Positions 8,679 through 16,464 of a stretch of DNA of 30,114 bases are shown in pieces. Each line of letters opens with the position of its first letter. Position 1 is the first letter of the stretch. The stretch is from Symbiodinium natans (taxonomy: Eukaryota; Sar; Dinophyceae; Suessiales; Symbiodiniaceae), in the NCBI GenBank assembly GCA_905221605.1, contig CAJNDS010001178.1, positions 1 to 30,114 on the forward strand. The letters run 5' to 3'. The notes below the pieces were generated by a model that had not been told where the DNA came from, did no database searches, and saw only the letters and a list, made by a program, of their open reading frames with translations. Both the position numbers and the translations under genes were made by a program.

Positions 8679-8713
8679 AGCCTAACCTGGCTAGCGACGC
8701 AGTCCGCTTTCGA

Positions 8714-8726
8714 GTGATATATGTGA
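8714..8726 (+). repeat. 13-bp direct repeat flanking element A1, right copy
   Basis: GTGATATATGTGA, identical to 6205-6217, directly after the CGCTTTCGA end of A1. Confidence 0.65.
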
Positions 8727-9112
8727 CCCTCCTAGTTTCCCAGTTGACACGTGATGTGCACTTGAGTTGTCTGCTATGAGTGTGAAGCATAGGCACGAGG
8801 ACATGTCAGGCAGTGCAGATTTCTTTTGGCTTGGTGAGATCTTGTTTTGAGTAGGAAGAACCGTTTTCTGTTCGTTTTCTCGAAACTCGTTTGTCGGAAC
8901 TCGTTTCCTGTTTGTGACCTGGTATTTGGTGACCAGAAGTGACTCAAGCCAGTTTAGGTCTGCACAGAGCTCAGCAGAGCACCTAAGAGGTGCTAGGAAC
9001 CTACCCACAGTGTTTAGGAGTAGAAGTTCCATGGCTGAGTGTTTTTACCTGAAGTACCTTTGTTTTCCCATGTCTGGCAGACAGTGTTTGAAGCTGGAGA
9101 GCCGTGCTCGCA

Positions 9113-9122
9113 TTGGCTCAAG
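9113..9122 (+). other. Possible relict spliced-leader 3' end
   Basis: TTGGCTCAAG matches the last ten bases of the dinoflagellate spliced leader. The two preceding bases, CA, also fit if two T's were lost. Confidence 0.4.
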
Positions 9123-9254
9123 ACGAGCGGAGCTCGAGAAGCTGTGAACAGCGCAGTGAAAAGAGTCCGCACTTCGTGCTGTGAGGGTTGAGTGTAGTCT
9201 TGACCTGAGGTCCCTTAGGCCCCGTAGCTGTGCCACGAGTTTCAACGTTTGGTG

Positions 9255-9265
9255 TTTGGCTCAAG
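9255..9265 (+). other. Possible relict spliced-leader 3' end near gag
   Basis: TTTGGCTCAAG matches the last eleven bases of the dinoflagellate spliced leader and lies 98 nt before the gag ATG. It could mark an earlier trans-spliced mRNA that was copied back into DNA. Confidence 0.45.
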
Positions 9266-9363
9266 TGCGAAGTGAAAAAGAGACAGCTGCGCGAGCTCTG
9301 CTTTTCACATGGTAGCGGAGCACTGAGAGTGACTCCAGCGCCTGTGTTAAGTACCTCCACGCC

Positions 9364-12300
9364 ATGGCGACTCCAGAGCAAGGCGGAAGTGTGCATGGAA
9401 GCCCACAGGGTTCTCCAGTGCCTGGGGCGTTGCCTCCTGAGCAAGTCCCCGTCCCTGACAACACTCCCGAGGAGGAAGCCTTGCTGTTTGGAACCGGTGA
9501 GACTCCGGTAGGACAGCAACCGAACCCCTTTGCGGCCTTTGGAACTCAAGGAGTTCCGACCTCAACGCCAGCGACGAGTTCACAGCCAGTCACCGCTTCA
9601 GGTGGTGGTGCTGTTGGCGAAAGTTTGGTAGTTGAGATGCTGCGAGTAATGCAGCAGCAGCAGAGACAGCAGGAAGCCATGATGGACCAGTACCGGAAGC
9701 AGTTGGAACAGAACCAACAGCTTGTGGCAACCATGCTTCGTCGCATGGACAGCGAAGAGAAGAGGAGGAACGATGCCGAACTTGCAGCTGCTGAGGCGAA
9801 AGCCAAGGCGGAAGCCGCAAAGGCATCTGCACCGAGTGACCCGTTCCTCGCCGCAACTTCGTCCGCAGGGAGTTCTCTTCCTTCTTCAAGCCCTAAAGAT
9901 ACTGGAAGTTCATCTGGTGGATACGTTTCCAACCGTGCCGACAAGTACCTTCCACAGCTGCCTGTCATAGCCCACCAGGAGATGGGTAGAGATAGAATGC
10001 GAGAGATTGAGGCTTGGCACGGCTTCCTGGAGACGATGAGTTCATGGTTGGCCCTGCAAGACGAGGCCTACGTGAACGAGCTTCGACTCTGCATCAGTGT
10101 CAAGGACGAGATCCGACAGGACCGTTTGCCTCCTGACACCGCAGCTCGGTCAGCGAAGTTGTTTTACCTGCTTTCCCAGAGCTTGGCGAAGTGGGAGCGT
10201 GGTTTGGAGTTGCTTCGAAGCTGTAGCAAGAGGCAGAGCATGTCTGCTACCGGCTACGAGGCAGTTCGCACCTTGCACCTGAACTACTCCATTGTGTCTC
10301 GAATGGAAGCCGTCTACGTGAGAGACGGTTGCATGAAGTTGCATGCCCAGTGTTCGGGGCTCAAGAAGCCCATGGACATCATCAGACACTTGGAGGACGA
10401 AATCGCCAAGGCGGAGATCAAGTTGAGCAACTTCCCCGAGTTGAAGCTCTCCGAAGCAGATCGTTGCTCCATCCTGCTGCAGGCCGTTTCACATCCGGCG
10501 AGACAGTATGTGGCGCTGCACGGCAACGCCAACAGCTGGAGTGAGCTCACGAAGAGCCTCAAATACTTCGCAGAACAGCTAAGGATGTGCGACGTGCCGA
10601 CTGCAGCCAATCGTGGAATGGACGGCAAGCTTTGCGACCATTGCGGCAAGCATGGTCATGTAGCAAAGGATTGTTGGTCTCGACAGCGTGAGGCTGGTGA
10701 GAAAGGCGGCAAGGGCGGCAAGGGAGAGTCGAAGAGTGGAAAGGGCACTGGAGGCCCCAAAGGACAGAGGTCCCCCACTCCGAAGGGAGCTCCTCGCTCT
10801 CCAACGCCGAAAGGAAAGCCCACCTCCAAGGGAGACAAGGGTGCCAAAGGAAAGAAGGGCGAAGGAAAGGGCAAAGGAAAGAAGCAAAAGAAGAAGAACC
10901 GCGCCCGGGCTATGGGAGAACCAGAGTCCGAAGCGGAGGCAGAGCCAACACAGAGTGTGATGGCGATGCGCTTTGCCCAGCGAAGTCCTGAACTGAGCCT
11001 TTCTGAGTCGTCTGAGCGTAGGGTAGGTTTTTCACTTGACAAGCAACGATTGGGACCTGTTAGCAATTCGTTGACTGCAGGGGATGTAGAGCGCATCTGC
11101 GCCAGCTTCCAGCTAGAACCGAGGGACGTCGATTCTGGAGCCACGTGTCATGTGGTTTCCTCGGAACACCTCAGCGGATTCAGGGTGGTGAAGACTCATG
11201 AGAGAGAGGTCACTCTGTACAACGCTTCAGGGGGGAAGATCCCCGTGTCAGGCGTCGTCGACTTAGAGGTCGTCTTCGGTGATTGTAGCCTTCTTTTGAC
11301 GGAGGTTCTCGTTGCGGAAGTTACGTTTAACGCCATTAGTCCCTGGGCGGCGGTGGAAAAAGGGTGGAGAACGTATCTCTACAAAACCGGGTCTAGGTTG
11401 TACAAAGGCAAACGCAACGTGAAACTCGTATCCGCTAATCGGGCTTGGTGGGCTTTGAGCGGGGGTCGCCGCCAGAAAGCGGGGAAAGGTCGTTCTCCAC
11501 GCAAGCCTTCGGGCTCGGACATGGAAATAGACGCGATTACCTGCCTGCAGGACTCTGTGGTTAAGCCCCAGCCAGGACCGAGCATCCTCAAGAAAGCGAC
11601 GACAGGAGGAAAGAAGGCGGAAGTCGAGAAGCCACAAGGAAGAGAGAGCGGTGATTGCCGGCATGCTTTGCTTGAGACTCCGTTTGCTTTCTTGTTGCGA
11701 GGGCTTAGAGCCGAAGTATCCCCGAAAGTGGTCCCTGAAGTTCCTCAAGAATGCACCGAAAACACCCCGATAGTGCCCGAGAACACCCTGAAAGTGCCCG
11801 AAATGCCCAAAGAAGTGCCCAAAGAACAGCCCAAACGAACCCCTCAACTCATTAGGAAGCCTGTTGAAAGGCCCGTGGCATGTTTTGCGGCATGTTTATT
11901 GGCATGTTTTGTGGCATGTTTATTGGCATGTGGTGCAGCATGTTTTTCGGCATGGTGTTTTGTGCATGAGGGTTTTATTTTAGAGAACGGCGTCTATACG
12001 CCATGCATTTTGGAAAGCGCTTTTTCGGCGCACGCCCGTTTTGGACGGTTTGATCTCGAGACCGTGCCTGTTCCTGTAAGTGTTTTGAATGGGTGCGCAT
12101 CTTGCAATGGGGCCTCTCGGGGGGCAATCCAGCGCTCCAAGGCGCTTTGCGGAAAGCCCGACGCCAGCACGTTCTCCAACGGAAGAATTTTACCAAGAAG
12201 AGATGCGCGAGGCCGAGAATCAGGCCGAAGAGGTGGAGCGGATGGCAGCTGCAGAGGAGGAACAAAGAAGGGCTTTAAATGCCCCATTGGTTGCTCATGT

Positions 12301-15300
12301 TGCCACCGACGACGAGCCTCGGAGCGAGGAGCCACCGGTAGTCCTCGATGCTCTTCAAGTTGCTCGTATGGTTCCAGACAACGAGGAAGAGGGCTTCGAG
12401 GAGGAAAGCGAATCGGATGCTTCTCCGTTGACGCTGGAGGAACAGAGGGCTTTGATGGACGAGGCCATCACAAGGGCACGACGAATGTTGTGCGATGTCT
12501 CTGTCTCTGTGGAGGCGGGGACGGAACCTCCTCCAAGTTTCAAGCCTCTGGAAACCGAGTCCTGGGGTACTTGGACCGGTGGGCCGACTCGAAAAGAGTT
12601 ATTCCTGAAGTGGGAGGCCGCTATCTACGCAGATGCTGGGCAGTACGATGTGTGGGAAAGTCACCACAGGATGGGCGAACCCATCCCTTTGTGTCGGGAC
12701 TGCTTAGGGCACCCGATCAATATGCTCAGCAGGGTGGCCCACGACCCCGACTACCTTTCCAAGTACTGCACAGGTGGGGTTTTGCCTGCAATGGACTTAG
12801 AGCCGGACCAAGTCGAGTGTGTCCCTGTTTGCCCTGGATACGTTTCGATGAATTCGTGCTCGTGGGCCCATGGAATTATACCCCCGGAACGGTGCTACAT
12901 CCTCCAGGAGCCCAAGGATCTGGAAAGATACTTTGGTCCAAAACGCTTCGCGGAGGTGGAAATCCTCACGACAGAGCTCTTGGATGCCCATTACAAGATT
13001 TTGGACGATCTCAACGAGGCCGAAAGTCTTCGAGGATTCGGTGTAACGGAGGAGATGGTGAACAAGGCCCTCGAAGAGGTGTCTTCTTCACTTACCAGTG
13101 GTGCCTCATTCCACCCTCATGTTCGGCCGAATTCCAATGTGCATACGCTCATTTACAAGTACCTCCTTCGAGCAGCACGAGTGCTTCGTGTGCACAGCCT
13201 TCACAGCCATCAGTACTACGACATCGAGGCTACCCTTTTGGAGCCACCAGATGGAGTGCAAGGATGGCACGTGGATGTGTGTTGGGATCTTCTGGGTCGA
13301 CAGCTTCGAAGCAGGGCCCTCGAATTCCACAAGATGGCAGAAGATCGTCGAGCAAAGCGTGCTCAACGTCCAAAGGCGCGACCTGCGCCACCACAGCTCG
13401 AAGAAGATCCTACCTCGGAAGAGGAAGAGGACGTCGATTCGTCCATCCTCAAGGAATACACCGAGCTGGGGTGGTACGTGCAGAAGGTGCTCGAGGAAAT
13501 TCGTGGTGGAAATTTGGCGCCATCTCCGAAGATCTACTTGGAAGGCCAAATGGTGAATGCCCCCTCGACTCATGGAGGTACACAGAGGCCGGCGGAACCA
13601 CCTTCACCGGCAATGGTGCCACCGGAGCCGCCTTCACCATCAGGAGTTTTGGCTCCACCGGAACCACCATCACCCGCGGAATCCATGGCGCCACCTCTAC
13701 CTCCACCAGTTCCTCGGTTCAAAATGCCTCAAAGGCCTCCACGTCCTTTGAGCGGAGAAGGGAACTATTCGGTGTGGGATCTCCTAAACACACCTGTGGA
13801 GCCTCCATCGCCAATGTCCCCGGTGCCCACGGAGGTATCGGATCGCGGTCGTTCCAGAAGCCCATGAAGGCTGCGACATTCGGATGTAGTAAGCGATGCA
13901 AGGGCCGCTATAAGCGAGGCCGAAGCCGCTCTTCGCTAAAAGCGAAAATGAGGCAATGCTCTTCCGTTGCGCCGCATCGTTGTTTTGCGCCCCGACAAGC
14001 AAAAAGAGAACCGGCTCGGAGACACGAGCAAGTAGGTCATTTTGAGTGGCATGAAAATTTGACATGTTGTGGCTTGAGCTTGGCATGCTTGACTTGTCGT
14101 GGCATGGAAACATTTTGGCTTGGAAACATTAGCCTTGAGGCCCCAGAAGGTAAAGAGCATCTAGTGGTAGGACCCCTAGGAGAACTTGGAGGTTCAAAGC
14201 CCCGAGTAGAAAGAACCCCTTTCCGCCTTCACGCCAGGCGGTCTGCTAAAATTCCAGGATTGATCATCGACGTCGCGATGGTGTTCCTCATCCTGATCTT
14301 CAGTGCCTTGGTTGGGGTCGTTGTTTCGGGTCTTTGGAAATTGCTTGAAAAGCTGTTTCAGAGAGGCTCCAAGAGAGCACCTGAGATGAGTAGAATAAAG
14401 CCCCGAAAAGGAGGATGTTGGATTCGTATTCGCACCCGAAAATGCTTCAAGCGTGTTTGCGTAGAACGGATCTTGTTGGTTGGTAGAAAAAGCCCAAAAG
14501 CCCCAACTAAGGGAAAGCCCGAAACCTTAAAGTTGTTGGCTTGTGTGCGGCATGTTTGGCATGTTTTGGCATGGTGTCTTGACGTGGCATGCTGTGTGTT
14601 GAAGGGAAATGATGAGAAAGTGCCGGAAGGAGGCTTAAAGCAGCCATTGACTGGGCATCTGCGGATGCTCAGAGGGCTGCCCCTTCCAGGAAGTGGCACA
14701 GGCTCTGATCCCTTGATCTTGGATCGTGATGATGTTGAACCGTCGTCTTCGTTAAACCAACCGAATCGTTCCCCACAAAACCCGGAACAACCTCCTGAAG
14801 CCCCAATTCCACAAGGAGAGGAGATTGAAGAAAGGATCCCGTTGCGTAGCCACGCACTCCAGGTACATCGATCCCGAGGTCATTTTCCCTATGATGTGAA
14901 CTGCGAAAGCTGCTGCTCTAGCAAAGGCAAAGTCCCAGCCAGGAGACTGAAGAGGCAGCTACAGAAGGAGAATCAAACCATTGGAGTCGATTTCTATTAC
15001 TTTGGGAAACTGAGGGTTCTTCTTCTTGTACATGTTGCGTCCCGGTACTCAATGTCTATCCCCGCCATGGAACTACACGACCCGAACTTGTTATTCAATA
15101 TCGATCGGTTCATCCGCGAAATTGGATTGCACCAAAAGACTTTAACGTTTCGGTGCGACAACGAACAGGGTCTGATATCCATGTGCGAGAGGGTCGCGGC
15201 GCAGAGGCGCGAGAACCCTACGATGGTAGATGTTGTGCCAGGATACCGTCCGCAGTCTAAAGGGGCTGTGGAAAGGCAGGTCTCTGCAATGAAGCAGGGA

Positions 15301-16464
15301 TTTTGGTCGATATGGCTCGACCTAGAGGCGGAAGTAAAGCGTCGACGACCTGCTGAAGAAGGTGGTGCCTCTTGGCAGTTACCTTTAGGTGGAATGTTGT
15401 GGCAGACTTGTTTGCTGTATGCTGCACGCAGTTTCAACTTGTGGAGCTTTGACAGCAACAACAGTACCACGGCAATAGACAGGTTGCACGAGGAAATAGT
15501 CCAAAGGACTAGGACGCTTCCCTTCGGCTGTTCTGCGCAGGCTAAAGTTGGCGGTTCCAAACGACATCTAGAAAAGTTCCGGGGAGCCAAGACGGTTCGA
15601 GTGAGCTATCTGGGCCCCGTCCATCCTAGAGGTGGAGGTGTGTATGGAACTGTCATTGGAGGAGATGGAGAGATTGAGGTCTTTCCAGCGTGTCGTGGGA
15701 TCTTTGAACGGGACGAACCCACGTACGACAGCCCAACGTTGGAGCTGCTAGCTAAAGCTAATCCTCTTGTGCTTGATACGCAGGACCCCGAAAAGCCTTT
15801 GCTGTTTGAACCGCCTGCAGAACCCATTGTTCCAAAAGAAGAAGAAATTGAAGCCCCAGAGGATGAAGAAATGCTTCCTGATTATGTCTCGGATTTCGAG
15901 CCCACAGAAGTGGGATCTGAAGGTCATGAGGGGGTAGCAGGTGGCGATCTTCCTGAACCTGACATGGAGGACATGGAGATTGATTGGTTGACGGATCATT
16001 ATCTTCAGAAGTTAGGTGAAGGACCTGACTGCCGCGCTGTGAGCAATCAAGCGGCGTCTTCCTTTGAGCTGAAGTTTGGAGGGAGTAGAATCTGTTGTCA
16101 GGTCCCCCAACAAGCTGTGTCAGAGACCTCTGGTGAGCTGTTAGATCCTAAACTCCTCTATCTTTCCATGAAACTGGAACTAGAAGAATTGGAGTCTTTC
16201 AACGTAGGAGAAGTGGTGAGCGAGCGAGAAGCGTACAGACTTGCTAAGGAGAGCGGAAGAAGAGTTCTTTCGAGCCGTTGGGTCAATACGGTTAAGAAGC
16301 CTGGTCTTTACCGCTCTAGACTTGTTGTCCGCGATTTTGCCGCTATGGGCGGCACAACGCTCGCTGAGGGGATCTATTCTCCTACCACCAGCCTTGAAGG
16401 GCTGCGGCTCCTACTTTCTGTTCTGTGTAGAAAGGGTCTGTGCTGTCCTGTGACGTGTCGGTAG
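9364..16464 (+). CDS. Copia gag-pol: gag, CCHC knuckle, aspartic protease, integrase, start of RT
   Basis: An ATG-started frame of 2366 codons. Residues 89-155 form a Gln/Glu/Ala-rich probable coiled coil. The gag knuckle is Cys424-x2-Cys427-x4-His432-x4-Cys437, followed by a Lys/Gly-rich basic linker (about 445-520). Protease: DSGA at 590-593. Integrase: His1835, His1840, Cys1847 and Cys1850 of the zinc site, then the acidic triad Asp1876, Asp1932, Glu1970. RT begins near residue 2300 (SSRWVNTVKK) and stops at a TAG in the middle of the domain; the rest continues in the -1 frame. Residues about 910-1501 look like a shadow of an ORF in another frame. Residues 1637-1658 are a strongly hydrophobic, membrane-like segment, unusual in a copia polyprotein. 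The protein would form the particle, process itself and integrate cDNA. Confidence 0.88.
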   Translation: MATPEQGGSVHGSPQGSPVPGALPPEQVPVPDNTPEEEALLFGTGETPVGQQPNPFAAFGTQGVPTSTPATSSQPVTASGGGAVGESLVVEMLRVMQQQQRQQEAMMDQYRKQLEQNQQLVATMLRRMDSEEKRRNDAELAAAEAKAKAEAAKASAPSDPFLAATSSAGSSLPSSSPKDTGSSSGGYVSNRADKYLPQLPVIAHQEMGRDRMREIEAWHGFLETMSSWLALQDEAYVNELRLCISVKDEIRQDRLPPDTAARSAKLFYLLSQSLAKWERGLELLRSCSKRQSMSATGYEAVRTLHLNYSIVSRMEAVYVRDGCMKLHAQCSGLKKPMDIIRHLEDEIAKAEIKLSNFPELKLSEADRCSILLQAVSHPARQYVALHGNANSWSELTKSLKYFAEQLRMCDVPTAANRGMDGKLCDHCGKHGHVAKDCWSRQREAGEKGGKGGKGESKSGKGTGGPKGQRSPTPKGAPRSPTPKGKPTSKGDKGAKGKKGEGKGKGKKQKKKNRARAMGEPESEAEAEPTQSVMAMRFAQRSPELSLSESSERRVGFSLDKQRLGPVSNSLTAGDVERICASFQLEPRDVDSGATCHVVSSEHLSGFRVVKTHEREVTLYNASGGKIPVSGVVDLEVVFGDCSLLLTEVLVAEVTFNAISPWAAVEKGWRTYLYKTGSRLYKGKRNVKLVSANRAWWALSGGRRQKAGKGRSPRKPSGSDMEIDAITCLQDSVVKPQPGPSILKKATTGGKKAEVEKPQGRESGDCRHALLETPFAFLLRGLRAEVSPKVVPEVPQECTENTPIVPENTLKVPEMPKEVPKEQPKRTPQLIRKPVERPVACFAACLLACFVACLLACGAACFSAWCFVHEGFILENGVYTPCILESAFSAHARFGRFDLETVPVPVSVLNGCASCNGASRGAIQRSKALCGKPDASTFSNGRILPRRDARGRESGRRGGADGSCRGGTKKGFKCPIGCSCCHRRRASERGATGSPRCSSSCSYGSRQRGRGLRGGKRIGCFSVDAGGTEGFDGRGHHKGTTNVVRCLCLCGGGDGTSSKFQASGNRVLGYLDRWADSKRVIPEVGGRYLRRCWAVRCVGKSPQDGRTHPFVSGLLRAPDQYAQQGGPRPRLPFQVLHRWGFACNGLRAGPSRVCPCLPWIRFDEFVLVGPWNYTPGTVLHPPGAQGSGKILWSKTLRGGGNPHDRALGCPLQDFGRSQRGRKSSRIRCNGGDGEQGPRRGVFFTYQWCLIPPSCSAEFQCAYAHLQVPPSSSTSASCAQPSQPSVLRHRGYPFGATRWSARMARGCVLGSSGSTASKQGPRIPQDGRRSSSKACSTSKGATCATTARRRSYLGRGRGRRFVHPQGIHRAGVVRAEGARGNSWWKFGAISEDLLGRPNGECPLDSWRYTEAGGTTFTGNGATGAAFTIRSFGSTGTTITRGIHGATSTSTSSSVQNASKASTSFERRRELFGVGSPKHTCGASIANVPGAHGGIGSRSFQKPMKAATFGCSKRCKGRYKRGRSRSSLKAKMRQCSSVAPHRCFAPRQAKREPARRHEQVGHFEWHENLTCCGLSLACLTCRGMETFWLGNISLEAPEGKEHLVVGPLGELGGSKPRVERTPFRLHARRSAKIPGLIIDVAMVFLILIFSALVGVVVSGLWKLLEKLFQRGSKRAPEMSRIKPRKGGCWIRIRTRKCFKRVCVERILLVGRKSPKAPTKGKPETLKLLACVRHVWHVLAWCLDVACCVLKGNDEKVPEGGLKQPLTGHLRMLRGLPLPGSGTGSDPLILDRDDVEPSSSLNQPNRSPQNPEQPPEAPIPQGEEIEERIPLRSHALQVHRSRGHFPYDVNCESCCSSKGKVPARRLKRQLQKENQTIGVDFYYFGKLRVLLLVHVASRYSMSIPAMELHDPNLLFNIDRFIREIGLHQKTLTFRCDNEQGLISMCERVAAQRRENPTMVDVVPGYRPQSKGAVERQVSAMKQGFWSIWLDLEAEVKRRRPAEEGGASWQLPLGGMLWQTCLLYAARSFNLWSFDSNNSTTAIDRLHEEIVQRTRTLPFGCSAQAKVGGSKRHLEKFRGAKTVRVSYLGPVHPRGGGVYGTVIGGDGEIEVFPACRGIFERDEPTYDSPTLELLAKANPLVLDTQDPEKPLLFEPPAEPIVPKEEEIEAPEDEEMLPDYVSDFEPTEVGSEGHEGVAGGDLPEPDMEDMEIDWLTDHYLQKLGEGPDCRAVSNQAASSFELKFGGSRICCQVPQQAVSETSGELLDPKLLYLSMKLELEELESFNVGEVVSEREAYRLAKESGRRVLSSRWVNTVKKPGLYRSRLVVRDFAAMGGTTLAEGIYSPTTSLEGLRLLLSVLCRKGLCCPVTCR
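11875..11957 (+). repeat. GGCATGTTT-type short tandem repeats
   Basis: Six or so imperfect copies of GGCATGTTT(A/T), spaced 15-18 nt apart, encode an Ala-Cys-rich stretch in the gag-pol frame. Related GGCATG-rich stretches lie at about 14048-14120 and 14546-14600, on the far side of the internal ORF. Confidence 0.6.
12089..13867 (+). CDS. Overprinted internal ORF of the copia element, 592 aa
   Basis: This ATG-started frame lies entirely inside gag-pol, one frame over, directly after an in-frame TGA. Its composition is that of a normal protein: acidic and Gln/Glu-rich at 30-75, a mixed hydrophobic core with several Cys and His (about 150-400), a basic patch RRAKRAQRPKARP near 430, an acidic SEEEEDVD run, Pro-rich PPEPPSP repeats and an RGRSRSP end. 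The gag-pol frame over the same DNA is an Arg/Gly/Ser/Cys-rich shadow that nevertheless has no stop for about 1.8 kb. I know no homologue. It sits between protease and integrase, where copia elements normally have no separate ORF. It could be a captured host gene or an accessory protein. How it is translated (internal start or frameshift) is unknown. Confidence 0.6.
   Translation: MGAHLAMGPLGGQSSAPRRFAESPTPARSPTEEFYQEEMREAENQAEEVERMAAAEEEQRRALNAPLVAHVATDDEPRSEEPPVVLDALQVARMVPDNEEEGFEEESESDASPLTLEEQRALMDEAITRARRMLCDVSVSVEAGTEPPPSFKPLETESWGTWTGGPTRKELFLKWEAAIYADAGQYDVWESHHRMGEPIPLCRDCLGHPINMLSRVAHDPDYLSKYCTGGVLPAMDLEPDQVECVPVCPGYVSMNSCSWAHGIIPPERCYILQEPKDLERYFGPKRFAEVEILTTELLDAHYKILDDLNEAESLRGFGVTEEMVNKALEEVSSSLTSGASFHPHVRPNSNVHTLIYKYLLRAARVLRVHSLHSHQYYDIEATLLEPPDGVQGWHVDVCWDLLGRQLRSRALEFHKMAEDRRAKRAQRPKARPAPPQLEEDPTSEEEEDVDSSILKEYTELGWYVQKVLEEIRGGNLAPSPKIYLEGQMVNAPSTHGGTQRPAEPPSPAMVPPEPPSPSGVLAPPEPPSPAESMAPPLPPPVPRFKMPQRPPRPLSGEGNYSVWDLLNTPVEPPSPMSPVPTEVSDRGRSRSP
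14272..14337 (+). other. Predicted membrane segment in the gag-pol frame
   Basis: About 22 residues (1637-1658), including VFLILIFSALVGVVVSG, form an uninterrupted hydrophobic stretch followed by Lys/Arg-rich sequence. It lies between the overprinted ORF and integrase. Confidence 0.45.
16431..16437 (+). promoter_or_regulatory. Candidate -1 slippery heptamer A-AAG-GGT
   Basis: AAAGGGT fits the X-XXY-YYZ pattern in exact phase with the gag-pol frame. Slipping back one base moves reading into the frame that continues the RT. That frame first opens at 16431, directly after a TAG. It may be chance next to a simple 1-nt deletion. Confidence 0.3.

Larger units (their letters stand above)
6223..8713 (+). 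mobile_element. Element A, copy 1 (about 2.5 kb)
   Basis: The element starts with TGGCTCAAG and a GC-rich head, carries a 305-codon ORF and about 1.45 kb of hairpin-rich non-coding DNA, and ends with the LINE-like tail. Two more copies lie at 18567-21063 and 26815-29310. A1 is the most diverged of the three; A2 and A3 are nearly identical. It encodes no RT or endonuclease, so mobility must come from elsewhere. It is flanked by a 13-bp direct repeat. Confidence 0.72.
7268..8713 (+). other. Element A1 non-coding 3' part
   Basis: About 1.45 kb without a supported gene. It contains a GGG-T-GAG-GCTT-CTC-CCC hairpin (7358-7374), three constant-loop hairpins (8155-8305), a GGG-T-GAG-TTT-CTC-CCC hairpin (8410-8425), a longer AACCAG...CTGGTT hairpin with a nested CGAG-CTT-CTCG stem (8511-8556), and the terminal stem-loop (8655-8678). 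Short frames here are broken or altered between copies and are not called. Confidence 0.6.
8727..9363 (+). promoter_or_regulatory. Leader region of the copia element
   Basis: There are 637 nt between A1 and the gag start codon and no supported gene. It should hold a 5' LTR or its remnant, promoter and primer-binding site, but I find no long direct-repeat partner downstream of pol. Two spliced-leader-like stretches occur: TTGGCTCAAG at 9113-9122, preceded by CA, and TTTGGCTCAAG at 9255-9265. A run of short direct repeats (CTCGAAACTCG, GGAACTCG) lies near 8880-8905. Confidence 0.35.

Noticed and set aside
9118-9968. Minus-strand frames opposite gag and many others across the window
   Set aside because: They lie opposite strongly supported + strand coding sequence or hairpin repeats and show no motifs.
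12091-13864. Gag-pol frame residues 910-1501 as a separate functional domain
   Set aside because: The composition (Arg, Gly, Ser, Cys runs) is that of a shadow of the internal ORF, which has normal protein character.
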